Shown here piece by piece: positions 13,391-25,849 of a DNA stretch of 64,000 bases (the stretch's first letter is position 1; each line of letters opens with the position of its first letter). The notes below the pieces were generated by a model. It was not told the origin of the DNA. It saw only the letters and a list, made by a program, of their open reading frames with translations, and searched no databases. A program made the translations under genes and the position numbers. The DNA comes from Trichoplax sp. H2 (taxonomy: Eukaryota > Placozoa > Uniplacotomia > Trichoplacea), in NCBI GenBank assembly GCA_003344405.1, contig NOWV01000037.1, forward strand, positions 186,001-250,000. Reading direction: 5' to 3'.

Positions 13391-13826
13391 TGCCATCGTA
13401 TGAACTACCGTGAAGAAATAGCTATCTAAATTTGGTGAATATAATATAGTGATAATATATTACAACTGGTTACTTACAATAAGAATTACTCTAGTTATAA
13501 ATGTGTTACAGTAAATTTAATGCTGTGCTGTAATGTGCACTGAAATGATTCTGTGGATGGACATGTTGTAGTCCGACTGTGAAAAACTAGTTAGTAGATG
13601 TTCTCACCTAAGTATTTTTATAAGATGACTCAAGAATGTTAGCTGCTGTAGAAGGGTATATAAGCCCGTCAGATAGTTGAATAAAGTAGTTCTCAATTGT
13701 CTAGTTGAGTTTAGCGTAGAATCAAAGGCGTCTAAATTCTTGTGAGTAGGGATACTGAATCCGCAGATTTTAAGAGATTTAGAGATTTATTTTACGTTAT
13801 CCTTGTCACGAAGCTGGTTTGTGACA
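13391..13826 (+). mobile_element. Solo LTR, subfamily 1, copy C
   Basis: A 436-bp element starting TGCCATCG and ending TTTGTGACA. The perfect 5-bp target duplication is CATCG (13386-13390 and 13827-13831). TATATAAG is at 13657-13664 and AATAAA at 13680-13685. The 3' end, GTCACGAAGCTGGTTTGTGACA-like, is shared with the elements at 20.4 and 44.8 kb. No internal region is present. Confidence 0.88.
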
Positions 13827-13831
13827 CATCG

Positions 13832-16800
13832 ATATACCGATGTTAAGATTTTGGATTTATAATATACCTTATCATATTGTGGTTTGATAATTTAACTTAT
13901 ATGCTGTAGAGACTTGATACTACATCATTTATGTTTATCACAAGTATTTTGTTAGTGCTTTGTGAATATTTATTTAAGTCGTCTTAAGTAGGTTATTAAA
14001 GGAGGCAGTACGTGCAAATGATAAAATTAGTATATTGAGTATTATAATTATTGTTGCTGCTTTCAAGTGACTACGGTTAACACATTAGCTGTAAATAAGG
14101 ATTCATTAGAATTCCTTAAGTTGATTGGTTTTGTAATCTAACACTCTTAACTAACTCGTTTATCTATTTGACTTATACTAATTTCTGTTTTGAACCCTCA
14201 TAGTAAGCCTGTGAGGAAAGTAACGAATAGTTGCTTTCATTGATAGTGTGCACGAAGGTTGTAGTGCTACAACTATAAAAGGACATAGCGGATCGCTGCA
14301 ATTTTAATCTTATTTTGATTGATTTCATTAATCAACAACCGTAATAAACTATAGTATTTTTTTATCCCTTTGGAGTGATTTCGCTGTGAGATCGTCAAGC
14401 ACCCTGATCCCAACCAACTGATTGTCGAAGAAGGCAATTGTTTACGGTAGAATTGGGCAAATTCTACATATGCATTGAAAAGATAATCTTTTAATGCATT
14501 CTTAAAACTGTATCTTCAAAAATTATACAGTAGTATGTCAATTAGAATGGAATCAATTTTTATATCTTCAATGAACGTCCACATTATTGTAGGTTTATTA
14601 TGGTATAATTTAGAGCTTGGCTATTAAATAGCTTAGTAATATTCGCTAACTTCTACTTTTTATCAAAGTAAAGATGTTATAGTACTTAATCAAATCTTAA
14701 CAGTGATTGAGAACAAATTAGCTGTAGCTCTGAGTGAATTCGCAAGCAGTTTCTAATGATTCTACTCGCTTTCATGCGCTAAGCGAAAGAAAATATTATA
14801 CATCTTTATTTTGATTAATATTATTTTACATCTTAGATTAGCGTTACCTGGAAACCCATCCGTATCTTACAATTTATCTTAGTCTGCTACTAAATTCTGA
14901 ACATACTGTACGTATGCGTAGGCGAAGATTAATTTGGAAATTAGCTATAGAAATTTTACTAGTTATATAAAATAAAGGACAATTGTTACTTCCGTTAGAG
15001 ATTATTAATGTTAAAAAGTTGGACAAATGAAATTTCAGACTAAATTATGCTAGTTCTAAAACGTTTGATTTGAAAATACTGACAGAAACTGATAATATAT
15101 GATAAAACATGCCTCTGTGACTATACTCGTACAATAAACATTACTATATTTTTACATGTTCTAGTACCTACAGCTATTTTAGCTATTAATAATATAAGTA
15201 ATTTGTAACTGAGTTAATATGCTTTCTTGTACTGTATATCACCTATAAAACTGTTAAACTTCATAAAAGTCAGTCCTTATCGTCTTTAGATCACCTGGAA
15301 TTATTCAGGACCGGAATAAAGATTGTAACTAAGTTGCATTAAGTATACAATGATTAGGCGAATTTTCTTGCATTACTTTGTAATGTTGGTAGTTGCATAA
15401 ATTTACTCAACTGTAAATATAACACAGCAGTATAACATTAATTTCGTCCCAGTAGTCTCTTCGTCTTTACCTAGAGAATCAAATATTTTAAAACCTTGTC
15501 TATAAATTTTAGTCAGTATTTGAAGTTTAAAATGCACCAAAATACTGCGTCTTTGTGTCTAAGAAATAAAATCATGAAACAAACACGTCTAGCCGTCTAT
15601 GCGTAATATCGGGATAATTTTAAGTTATGAGTAAAGTTAATTATAACGTACCCGTAATTAATTACCGATAGGCAAGTAATTTCTTTGGTAATTCATTGTG
15701 TCATTGAGGAAGTACACTTAATTTCATGTGATTACGCTCACACACTATAGCTGATCAAACTAATACGCTTGATAAAAAAGCCAACAATGATTAAAATCAT
15801 TGCTTGAATATTTTGTAGATAGAAGTATCTCAGTTTATTTCATAAACTACCGTACTTAATACTCTATCTAGTCTATCAAATGAATATCTGCAAAATGTAA
15901 TCGAAAAAAACTTACTTGTGGCACCATATAAGTTTACCTCTTTAATCAATGATTTTTTGAAATTCATTTCTCATGCAGCAAGGGTGCGGAATGGACTACT
16001 TTTTGTATGAAAAATGATCTTGATACATTTGCATTATAAACATCCGGTGATTGATATTAACATAATAAAAGATCTGCTGAATTTTATTGTATCGGTAAAA
16101 GTATTTATAAATAAGGTTTTCTAATCTGATGTTTTTCTCACAGTTACAGAAAATGGCATTATTCTGATAATAATTTTTTGTTATAGTATTCTAGTAGTAC
16201 TCGCCAACAATACTTTACAAAAATAAAGCCATAGAGAAAATTCCGGATGCCATTGTATTGGAAGCCAAAGATTGTATATTACGGATGATTCACGGTACTT
16301 TTGTACAGTTTTAATAATGTTTAATGATTCTTACTGTCATGCTTGTTTACGGACGTGATTGTTATTAATCTCAATTTCATACTATCATCATAAGTGGTAT
16401 ACAGTACATTACTTTTCTTAGAAGCAAGTAGGACATCTAGTTAGCGAAAACAGCGAATCTAGGGGTAATTAAAGTATATACTGAGTCGTTACATATTGAT
16501 ATATATATATAAAAACAATGTAGACCAAGCAGATAAATCAATTTTGGGCTAAATTGTCAATCTTTTGCCTATTAATTATAGGGCATAGCTAACTTCCATA
16601 TCACTAGTATGCAATCTTTTCAATTAATAATGCTATCCCTTAATTTGCTTTTGAAGAACTATAAGTTAATCTATGCTACAAAGAGTTCTATGTTTTAATA
16701 ATGAATACGATGCCATTAAAGATGGTATGAATAATAAGATAGGTGAAAATGAGATTCTTAATTGAATTGTCAACCTTTAATAATAAGACGTGGGTTATTT

Positions 16801-17927
16801 ATCACCTTGACTAATATGTTATCTTTTCCATTATTGATTTTCCAATATTAATCTATCATCAAGGTTGAAGGCCTGTTAACGATCATCTATGCATTTGCAT
16901 ACAGCAATTAATCCTTAAATTTTCAACAAAAAGCTTGCAAGACAATACAAACAAATAATTGTCTTAAACTAACATTTATGCTAAACCTTTGCTCTGTTGT
17001 TATTTTTACTATTGTTTTATTGCTTTAATTCTTGCCTTTCAATGATCAGCGTCATTATTATTACTTTTGAGTCATATTATATTACACTATAATGGATTAC
17101 TGATTATAAGAATTTGAGGAAATATATTTAATTTCCTTAAAGACACAAATGTACTATGGAACCGATAAAATTGTCTGTTTTCGCATCAAGTAATGACGGT
17201 GGATGCTGTGCCATAGTTAATTTGAGATTTTAAAAATCTGGGAATGTAAATTGCTTACAGAAATTTTTCTATCTTTATTGAAATAGATCGCATTATTAGG
17301 CATGATCGATAGATAATGTTTTAGCCTCTATTATTGAAAATTTAAATTTTTCGATTTGATGCCAAAATTGTATACCGGTTATCTTAATTAGTTGTAGACC
17401 TTCACCATATTACATCACCTTCTTTCTTTTATTTTATATCATTAGCTTAGCTAATCTTTCAAATGTTGACTCAAGAAAATAATTATAACTTCTTATTTAA
17501 ATTAATCAAATAGTTTTGTCGATATTTTATTTATGTTAAATATCAATATTAACAACCTTTTACTTACATTGACTCAAGAAATGTAGTTAGTTCTGTTAAT
17601 TTTATTATATTCTACCGAATCTATATAGATAATATTCCCAATTATAAAAGATACAATTGTTTTTAAGTAAAGATTCTTATTAATTTTGCGGATTTTTCTG
17701 TTCTTACCAAATCTATTACGTAATAGCTACTAATCTACCATATCTTAGCAACATCGTATTTTATGCATTGAATAGCTATCCAGAATGCCTTATACGTTTT
17801 CCGTCAATTTTGATAAGTAACTTTAGTAAGCAGATAATATCCATTGTAACTGTAATTAAAATCTCTTTAGTCAGATTGAACTCAATAAATATAATAAAAT
17901 GTGAGAAATAAAAATATTATGGGTAAA
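13832..17927. other. Non-coding AT-rich DNA
   Basis: About 4.1 kb with no open frame of note and no RNA gene that I recognise. A short (AT)n run lies near 16498-16510. Confidence 0.45.
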
Positions 17928-17998
17928 GCTTAACCTGTCAATAGTAAACTTAATATAGTACTGTACACTATATTAAGTTTACTATGGAAAGGTTAAGC
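17928..17998. repeat. Long hairpin (32-nt arms, 7-nt loop)
   Basis: The left arm 17928-17959 (GCTTAACCTG...AATATAGT) is the reverse complement of the right arm 17967-17998, with only two mismatches in 32 positions and a 7-nt loop. It is a 71-nt near-perfect stem. It may be a relic of a foldback transposon or a structured RNA. I see no flanking target duplication that settles this. Confidence 0.75.
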
Positions 17999-18081
17999 AG
18001 GTGATGCTAATTAATATACATCAATGGTAGAATTGATGTCTATTTTCGTCTTTTCGTTAATTTTTACTAGCATAGTACTAC

Positions 18082-18228
18082 TTATTTTTAAATTAAAAAT
18101 AAAAGCCATTGCCATATATTATAATGAGGATAAAGCATTATATATATATATATGGCAGTAACAGATAATGCGATAAGCAAAACAAGAATCAAAATACAAT
18201 AATTATCTGTATCACGTTGTTTTGCTTA
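18082..18228. repeat. Cluster of palindromes including two interleaved stems
   Basis: Four sets of complementary arms lie in 150 bp. First, a 21-bp AT palindrome at 18082-18102. Second, a stem pairing 18110-18126 with 18136-18157 (TGCCATATAT against ATATATGGCA, plus TATAATG against CATTATA). Third, CAGATAAT (18162-18169) with ATTATCTG (18202-18209). Fourth, TAAGCAAAACAA (18174-18185) with TTGTTTTGCTTA (18217-18228). The last two sets interleave in the order A-B-A'-B', the topology of a pseudoknot. The function is unknown. Confidence 0.65.
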
Positions 18229-20359
18229 CGTAACATTTAGAAAATTAGAAGATCCTGCCGTAGTTGTATTTGTTGATATTTCAATTGACAGATTTATTAT
18301 GTAGCTAAATAAAAGAATATTTATATTTCATTAAATAATTTAGCATCTAAAAGTTATAATCTTTTCTGGTAATTAACGCTGGGAATATGATCATCTTACT
18401 GCAGTGTCAATACATAATTAAAATTCCTTTCATACCTTACCAGAATTATTAATTTCATTAATACTAGGGTGTAATCTTGTATTGTTTGCTTTTAGTGGAC
18501 GATCTGCTCTTTAGTGTTATTTTAACAGAATCAAAAATTGAATCACTTGTACAAGAAACATTTTACAGTTATAAATGGTACTCAGGCATTGAAATGATAG
18601 GATATTTCGCAACTGTGCATTTAGCTTAGACATAACTCAGCCACAATAAATAAAACTAGTATCGTTAAAATTTTATTTATGATATTTGGACTAAATGGAT
18701 TGCAACGTTAAAATTGATTACGTTTATATATGGCTTATGCATATTGTGCAACAATTTTTCCATTTGTCTCACATAAGTAGGTATTACTCCTCACTGTACT
18801 GTAAATTACCATATTTATCAGCAGGACAAACTAATACCAATAAAATTCTTTTTTAATTTTATAACTTTTTATAATACTTGGCCGCTAATTCTTAACATCT
18901 AGAAAAAAATATTTTGAGCCTATTATATATAATAAATAATTGCTGATAGAATACAAAGTATATTATAGCAAGTAAATGTTGAATCTCTCCAATACATTGC
19001 CATACTATAGCTTGCAATATAAAGCACAACAAAAATTCGGTCATAATTGCGCAATAATCGAATAAAGAAAATTGCTTGATTAAGCAAATTTCAAATAATC
19101 ACAGTTAAAATAGGGCTTAGTGATATAATTAAGTTATCAGCAACAATTATGAACCATGATGTACCTTAAAGTAGTACGAGTTTGCCTTAACTAATATTAA
19201 TGTCCAAGTTATGTAAAATTAAAAGGTTCCTGTATATTGTAACTATGAAGCAAAAACGTTAACAGGCATCATTATAAACTCATAGATGTTTTCACTAAAT
19301 TATTAAGGAGTATTGTTAGATGCTAAACGTGTCATGAATGTTTTTATAAAATTGAATTAAATTGTTAAAGACTGATTGAGCTGTTATTTTGCTCCAATAA
19401 CAATGTCTGAGTGATAAAATATTTGTTGAATAAATATATCTGGTCAAGGTAAAGACTACTATAATTTACAGGTTTTCTTTTAGTCTAGCCATGACGCCAG
19501 AGAATAAAGCTGATTTAATATTTTAATTAAATATTTATTATGTTATTCAAAAATTAAAATGGATATCGAATTGTCGTAGCTAATCAAAAATTGCTAAGTA
19601 GGTCAAGATTTGATATTAGATGTTAATGGCATCTGCATAAGACATATTGACAGTAAGAATATCGATAATTCTTCGTAGGAAAATTTGCATTTACACTATA
19701 ATGTCCGCTATATTGTGCATGTGCATTTTACTGATCTTATTTTATAAAAGGTTATAAAATTACGGCATCATAAAATGCTTAAAATGATTAGTCAGTGAAA
19801 GCGACTATTGAAGCTGTTAGAATGCATATGTGCATATATTTGTCCAAGTTATTAACCCGAATTATTATATTTCTACATCAGTAAGCAATAATACTAAAAA
19901 TTTATCTACACTTTCGATGTTTACAAACAGTTGCAGGCAAATTTTTTTTAATGCTAAAATTTCTAGGCCTGTTAAGGCTTGATTATACAGCCTTCTAAAA
20001 AAGAGAATAACATTAGAAATGAATGTTTAAATACTGATAAGTCACATTTTTATTTCCGGATAGTTAAACATTTCATGTACATCAAGTCAACAACGATTGA
20101 ACACCTTAGACTGGTGGATGATGATTAAATTAAAATTAAAATAGACAACTGAAAAGTTGTCTCAGACCAGTCATGTCTAACGGAAATTTGATTAGCTTTC
20201 GGCTATAAGTTAAATATATTGTGTTCGCTACTCTTTCATTATTGTCTATCTGTGGTGTAGAACATAGAATTTGAAAAAATTAAAAAAATGGAAATTTTAT
20301 TAAAAGAGCAATGGCTACATCTATCAAATGCAGTAAATCGTTTATGCGATGGCTTTTGT
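18229..20359. other. Non-coding AT-rich DNA
   Basis: About 2.1 kb with no open frame above chance and no recognisable element. Confidence 0.4.
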
Positions 20360-20364
20360 GACCG

Positions 20365-20806
20365 TGTCACGGTCAGAACTGCCGTGAAGAAATAGCTATC
20401 TAAATTTGGTGAATATAATATAGTGATAATGTATTACAACTAGTTCCTTACAATAGGAATTACTCTAATTATAAATGTGTTACAGTAAATTTAATGCTGT
20501 GCTGTAATGTGTACTGAAATCATTCTGTGAATGGACATATTGTAGTCCGACTGTGAAAAACTAGTTAGTAGATGTTCTCACCCAAGTATTTTTATAGGAT
20601 GACTTGTGAATGTTAGCTGCTGTAGTAGGGTATATAAGCCCGTCAGATAGTTGAATAAAGCAGTTCTCAATTGTCTAGTTGAGTTTAACGTAGAATCAAA
20701 GGTGCCTAAATTCTTGTGAGGTAGTTAAGGGATACTGAATCTCGGAGACTATAGTAATTTAGAGATTTGTTTTACGTTATCCTTGTCACGAAGCTGGTTT
20801 GTGACA
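20365..20806 (+). mobile_element. Solo LTR, subfamily 1, copy D
   Basis: A 442-bp element starting TGTCACGG and ending TTTGTGACA, with a perfect 5-bp target duplication GACCG (20360-20364 and 20807-20811). TATATAAG is at 20631-20638 and AATAAA at 20654-20659. It is closely similar to the element at 13391-13826 over its whole length, and both have kept short TGTC/GACA inverted ends. Confidence 0.9.
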
Positions 20807-20811
20807 GACCG

Positions 20812-23800
20812 CTATTGCTGTTTCAGCACAATATATCTACACAGAACTAAGTTTAATGGTTATTAGGTTAAAATGATGAAGATACTTAACTAAAGTCAGA
20901 AATAATATAAATTTGCTAATGGTAAATATTCTAGACCACTTTTGTATGTCTGTAAGTACTGTATTAGATTATTGGCTAGCTTAAATAGTGTTTTAAGTAA
21001 ATTACAGTAATAATAAGTGTAAAAAATGCAGTATTAATATGAAATAAATACAATATCATATTGAAAAATCACTATACATAATAAAGGAAATTGTAGATGA
21101 TTATTCATATAGCATATATAATAGGCCATAACCGACGGATTTATAAAGATCAATTTTTAAGCATTACAATAATATGATTCTTCATTCCTGAGTAGAATAT
21201 TGTAATGAAGTATTTTATCGTGTTTTAAATTAATCTAAAATTACTGTCGTAGAGTTTAGTCGATTATCTTATTATCTTAACTTCTTTTAACTGTTCTTAT
21301 AAGGGCTAGAACAGCGGATTTTTTCCCCTCAGGCGGACTCAATATAAATGTTACCTTCTCAGTTAAAAGCATTTGTTGCTCTTCATACTTTTATTTCTTT
21401 TGCTTAACAGCATAAATTCTTTTTGTCCGTCACAATTGAAACTATGCAATAAGGAAGCGTACACTACAAGTCTATAAGCAACTACTGACTTAAACGCTCT
21501 TCTACTAAACGTACAACACTCAGCGAAGTGCAGCAAAGATAGAACTTTTATTGGCTTAGACACATCCACAACTTTTCACTACACTACTCAACTCATATGT
21601 TAACGTTTGTATAGGAACCGTCTAATCTGTAAACAACAATAGTATTATTATTATACCATTACTAGAAGAGATATCTCGAATTGAGATGTTCCTTATATAG
21701 CTTTCTATCAGTGAATATTTTAATCTCATACTTATACTAAGATTAGCTGGAACTTGAATCATTTTACATCTACACATAATAACAATCAATATCAAATATG
21801 CAATAAACTATCACAAATAATATCCACGTTAAGGCATTACTTACCTTACCTAGCACTACAAATACGGATATTTCCATATTAGCTAATACTGTACTTATTA
21901 AACAATCCTAAAGGTAAGGTAACACCTTAAAAGTGTCACATTAGAAATCTTTTTTCTCCATCTTAACTCAAATTTTGAGTTCATAGATTGCGAACCTAAG
22001 TGATTAGGACTACTTTCTTCTTCATAACAATTACTTTTACCTAAACATTAATAGTTGTATGTAAGAGCGAAAGTCTTTCTATTAAATAGAATATACCATG
22101 CTTTGCAGGTATCGATATGAGTGTAATAATCCATTACCTACAAAAAACTATTTTATATAAGCTTAGAAAGCGCTAGTGCTACCGTTAGAGTTCAAAATTT
22201 TAAAACTCGTGAATATTTCCTAGGTATTGTCTAAATTGGCGATTACTACTTGTCAAGCCTTGGCAATAGCCATATCCCGTAGAGCCATCAACGAAATACT
22301 GAAATTTGTATGCGTTAATTGCAATCAAATGCTACATAGACAATAGCAGAAAACATTAAATAAAATTTTAATTTCTTTGGAATCAACAAAAAATGATTTT
22401 TAGCCATTTTTCATATAAATTGTCATTTACAGATAAAAACATTATCGTTCAATTATATATATTTATGTCATTTCGAATACAAATGATGTGTTTTAGCCTT
22501 ATTTAATAACTTAGTCTGATGACCTCTTCACATCCGTTGTACAGTACTATTAGCTGTTATAATTAAATTTGAAATATTGGAATATTTTAATAGCCTGCAA
22601 GACCTTAAATCATTACAATTCAACTGTATAAAAGGTCCAAGTGCATGTAAGTAAGGTTTTATTATAACATATCGTAATGAAGATTAATTTTCAGAATTCT
22701 CTTTCGAATTTCTGTATTGCAATAAGGTTAGTATTGCAGCTTGAAAAATTACTAATTTGGTTTGCTTACACTAGATTCTATATAGTACCTTAGTATATTA
22801 TGAACTGAGCTACTCTATTTGCGTTAGAATTTAACAATATTCGGCAAAATAATTTACTTAAAAATTATACAATTTAAGATAGTAATTTTAGCGATATATT
22901 TAGTTAATACAATACTCATATTTCAATTATAATGTAAGCTTGCAGCTAATTTTGATCACAGATGCAGTAGAAGTTATGTTACTTGCAATAGAAAGCAGTG
23001 TAAATCCGAGCGTTTTGATCTACATTCTAATTTGAGATTGCTGATCTGCCTGACAATATTTATATAATTATACTCTGTATATCGTAGAAAAAGACACAAT
23101 TTATAGTTGAATTATGATTATTATCAATTTAATAATTTTTAAAATCTAGGGTAATATTTATCTTATCATATGTGAATAAGTTCTAGTTTGGTTTGAAATA
23201 TTTTAGGACGATAAGTTGGTAGTCTGGTTCTACTAACCACTCTACATAGGATATAAAAGTTGATATAATCCAGTAGTTTATGAGTAGCGTAGTGCAGTAA
23301 GGTAAATGATTAGGATATTTCTAAAATCGTGACTAATCTCATTTAAGTTACAGTAGTTGATTAAGGCAGTAGCTCTGCCTTTTTTTAATTCTTTTACGTA
23401 ACTTTTAAAGTTGTTGCTAATAGTTAAAGTGAATTGAGGCTTTCTCTTACATTGAAAGCTGTTCATTCTAATAATTTTAACGTCATTGTAAGTATCACTT
23501 TATCTTTGATTCACAATTAATAAGCAAAATATTTTTATTATTTCAACTTCTCGATTGTATTATATGCCGCTATATAGTAAAACAGTTTATTATTAACTAC
23601 GTAGCAACCGTATCAGACCATATGTTTAACACTTTCTGAACGTTTCCGATTGTAAAATGGAATAGACTATTGTATTCTAGATTCTTAGAATGGTTTGGCT
23701 AAAGTAAATGGCTTGATTTGTATTCCTATTCTGCAATGATCACCTTTTCAAGGTTTTAATTTTAATTTTATATACCAGGATCCGCTTAATTACTTATTTT

Positions 23801-24894
23801 AATCTTATATATCTAACGCTAAATCATCAACTTTTATAAGATACAGCTATTCACAATCGGTTATTTGAAACCGTTTAAGTAATATAACAGATAGTAAGTC
23901 TAGGCTAAATTATTTACTGCTTTAGCATATAATATACTGTCGGGAAACTTATCCTGTATAATATATCACTAAGATCCGAACGGTAATAATTGCGAAATAC
24001 AATTAATTACATTTATTTATTTATGGGCAGGCAGAATGCTAATTGTTAGTTTATGACTCATCATACAATTTTTGACAAATTTAATTCTGGAATATAAGAT
24101 TAATTGATTTTGCTTCCTAGAATGCCGTCTCGAACTGTTACAATATTTATATATCTAATTACAAATAATCAGATCTTTTATTTTAGCGTTCTAACTTATT
24201 TTTTCTAGTGGAATTTAAGACAGGAATAAATCATACATTTATTTCCATCGATTTACTGGAAATTACATTTTACAGTTGTATTTTTTGAAGTATCACGGTG
24301 GCAATAAGAAATTATGTAAAGACGTCATGAAGTACAAGAAGTGGTGTGGTTTTTATTGTTGCTTTATGACATCATATCGTCAACAGATTTTAAGTTTTCC
24401 TCATCTTGAAATATCATGAATGGCTGCATCATATGTCTGAAGTACAGCAGTTGAGAAATATAGTTTTGTTCCCTATTTATCGAAAAACTAGGATAAAATA
24501 AAGTCGTAGCATATTTAATTAATTATATTATAGTTTGAGTGATGGCAAGATAGAGAAATCTCATATAACAGAAATTATAGTAACAACCTCATTTATTTCA
24601 ATGATCTACAAAAACAGGATTTTCTTTAAAACTTTCATTAATTTACCCGGGCCTGGTTATTTCATTGATGAGCAATATGAATTTTCGAATGAATATTGAT
24701 TTTTAGAGAAATTATCAAGACATTCTTATCTTGTGTTATGGCCTATATCAAGTGCTAATTTAGTGAGCAAAATTTTTGTCTAGCATAAATTTTATTAATT
24801 TGAGTTTATAGTACAAATTACGTGATCATATTACTTGATTATCAATTTCTTCTGCCCACGAAAAAATTTTGGTTCATACTACAATTCATTGCTA
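20812..24894. other. Non-coding AT-rich DNA
   Basis: About 4.1 kb. The short - strand frames at 21363-21569 and 23278-23466 have no domain or splice context and look like chance. No RNA gene was recognised. Confidence 0.45.
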
Positions 24895-25414
24895 ATATCC
24901 AAAATATTTCTAGCGATATGTATTCGTTCGAATAGAAATCGAAAAAACCAATCAATTAATCAATGTTTTGGTATTTGTTAACAAAGATATGTAGCATGTT
25001 TTCTGCAGCATAAAATTTGTGTTTTGGATTGAAATATAGACATAGTGATAATTTCTAGTACATATTGCAACTCCAGAAATCATATATATATGTTACGGCC
25101 ATTCCTAAGAATGATTTTGTCCTTAAGATTGATCACGGCCAATGCTAAGACTCCGGCCATTCCTAGGAATGGCCGGCCATGAATGCGGCCATTCTTAATA
25201 TACGTAGCTTTAATGTAATACTAGAATACGAATGTAAATTCTGTCCCGGTATATTTCCGCTTTATTAGATAAAATATTTCTCCAGTATAACATTTGAAGT
25301 GCTATACCAATAATTATGCCAAAAGACTGTCAAAAGTACTTCAAGTAAGTCTCTCTATAGTTTATTAGTAGCCATAATATAATATTCGACTTTCTTCTGT
25401 AAATCATATGTTGC
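24895..25414. repeat. Left copy of a locus duplicated across an assembly gap
   Basis: This 520-bp stretch, starting ATATCCAAAATATTTC, is repeated at 25435-25849 (415 bp) beyond the gap with only a few base differences. The extra length here is a segment at about 25091-25195. The pair is probably two haplotypes placed in tandem. Confidence 0.85.
25091..25195. mobile_element. Allele-specific insertion with repeated CGGCCATTC motif and a perfect 24-bp palindrome
   Basis: About 105 bp is present in the left copy and absent from the right copy of the duplicated locus. It carries CGGCCATTC three times and the variant CGGCCAATG once, some in near-palindromic form (CATTCCTAAGAATG). It also has a perfect 24-bp palindrome at 25153-25176, centred on CCTAGG. 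The GC content is well above the surroundings. A small foldback or MITE-like element is the simplest reading. The ends and target duplication are unclear because the site lies in a TA-repeat. Confidence 0.55.
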
Positions 25415-25434
25415 NNNNNNNNNNNNNNNNNNNN
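25415..25434. other. Assembly gap (20 N) with duplicated flanks
   Basis: Twenty Ns between 24895-25414 and 25435-25849, which are two versions of one sequence. Both copies end CATATGTTGC. Confidence 0.85.
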
Positions 25435-25849
25435 ATATCCAAAATATTTCTAGCGATATGTATTCGTTAGAATAGAAATCGAAAAACCAATCAATTAATC
25501 AATGTTTTGGTATTTGTTAACAAAGATATGTAGCATGTTTTCTGCAGCATAAAATTTGTGGTTTGGATTGAAATATAGACATAGTGATAATTTCTAGTAC
25601 GTATTGCTACTCTAGAAATCATATATATATACATATACTTAGCTTTAATGTAATACTAGAATACGAATGTAAATTCTGTCTCAGTAAATTTCCGCTTTAT
25701 TAGATAAAATATTTCTCCAGTATAACATTTGAAGTGCTATACCAATAATTATGCCAAAAGACTGTCAAAAGTACTTCAAGTAAGTCTCTCTATAGTTTAT
25801 TAGTAGCCATAATATAATATTCGACTTTCTTCTGTAAATCATATGTTGC
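25435..25849. repeat. Right copy of the duplicated locus (without the insertion)
   Basis: This matches 24895-25414 from end to end except for the missing ~105-bp insertion and scattered substitutions. It continues into unique sequence after 25849. Confidence 0.85.
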
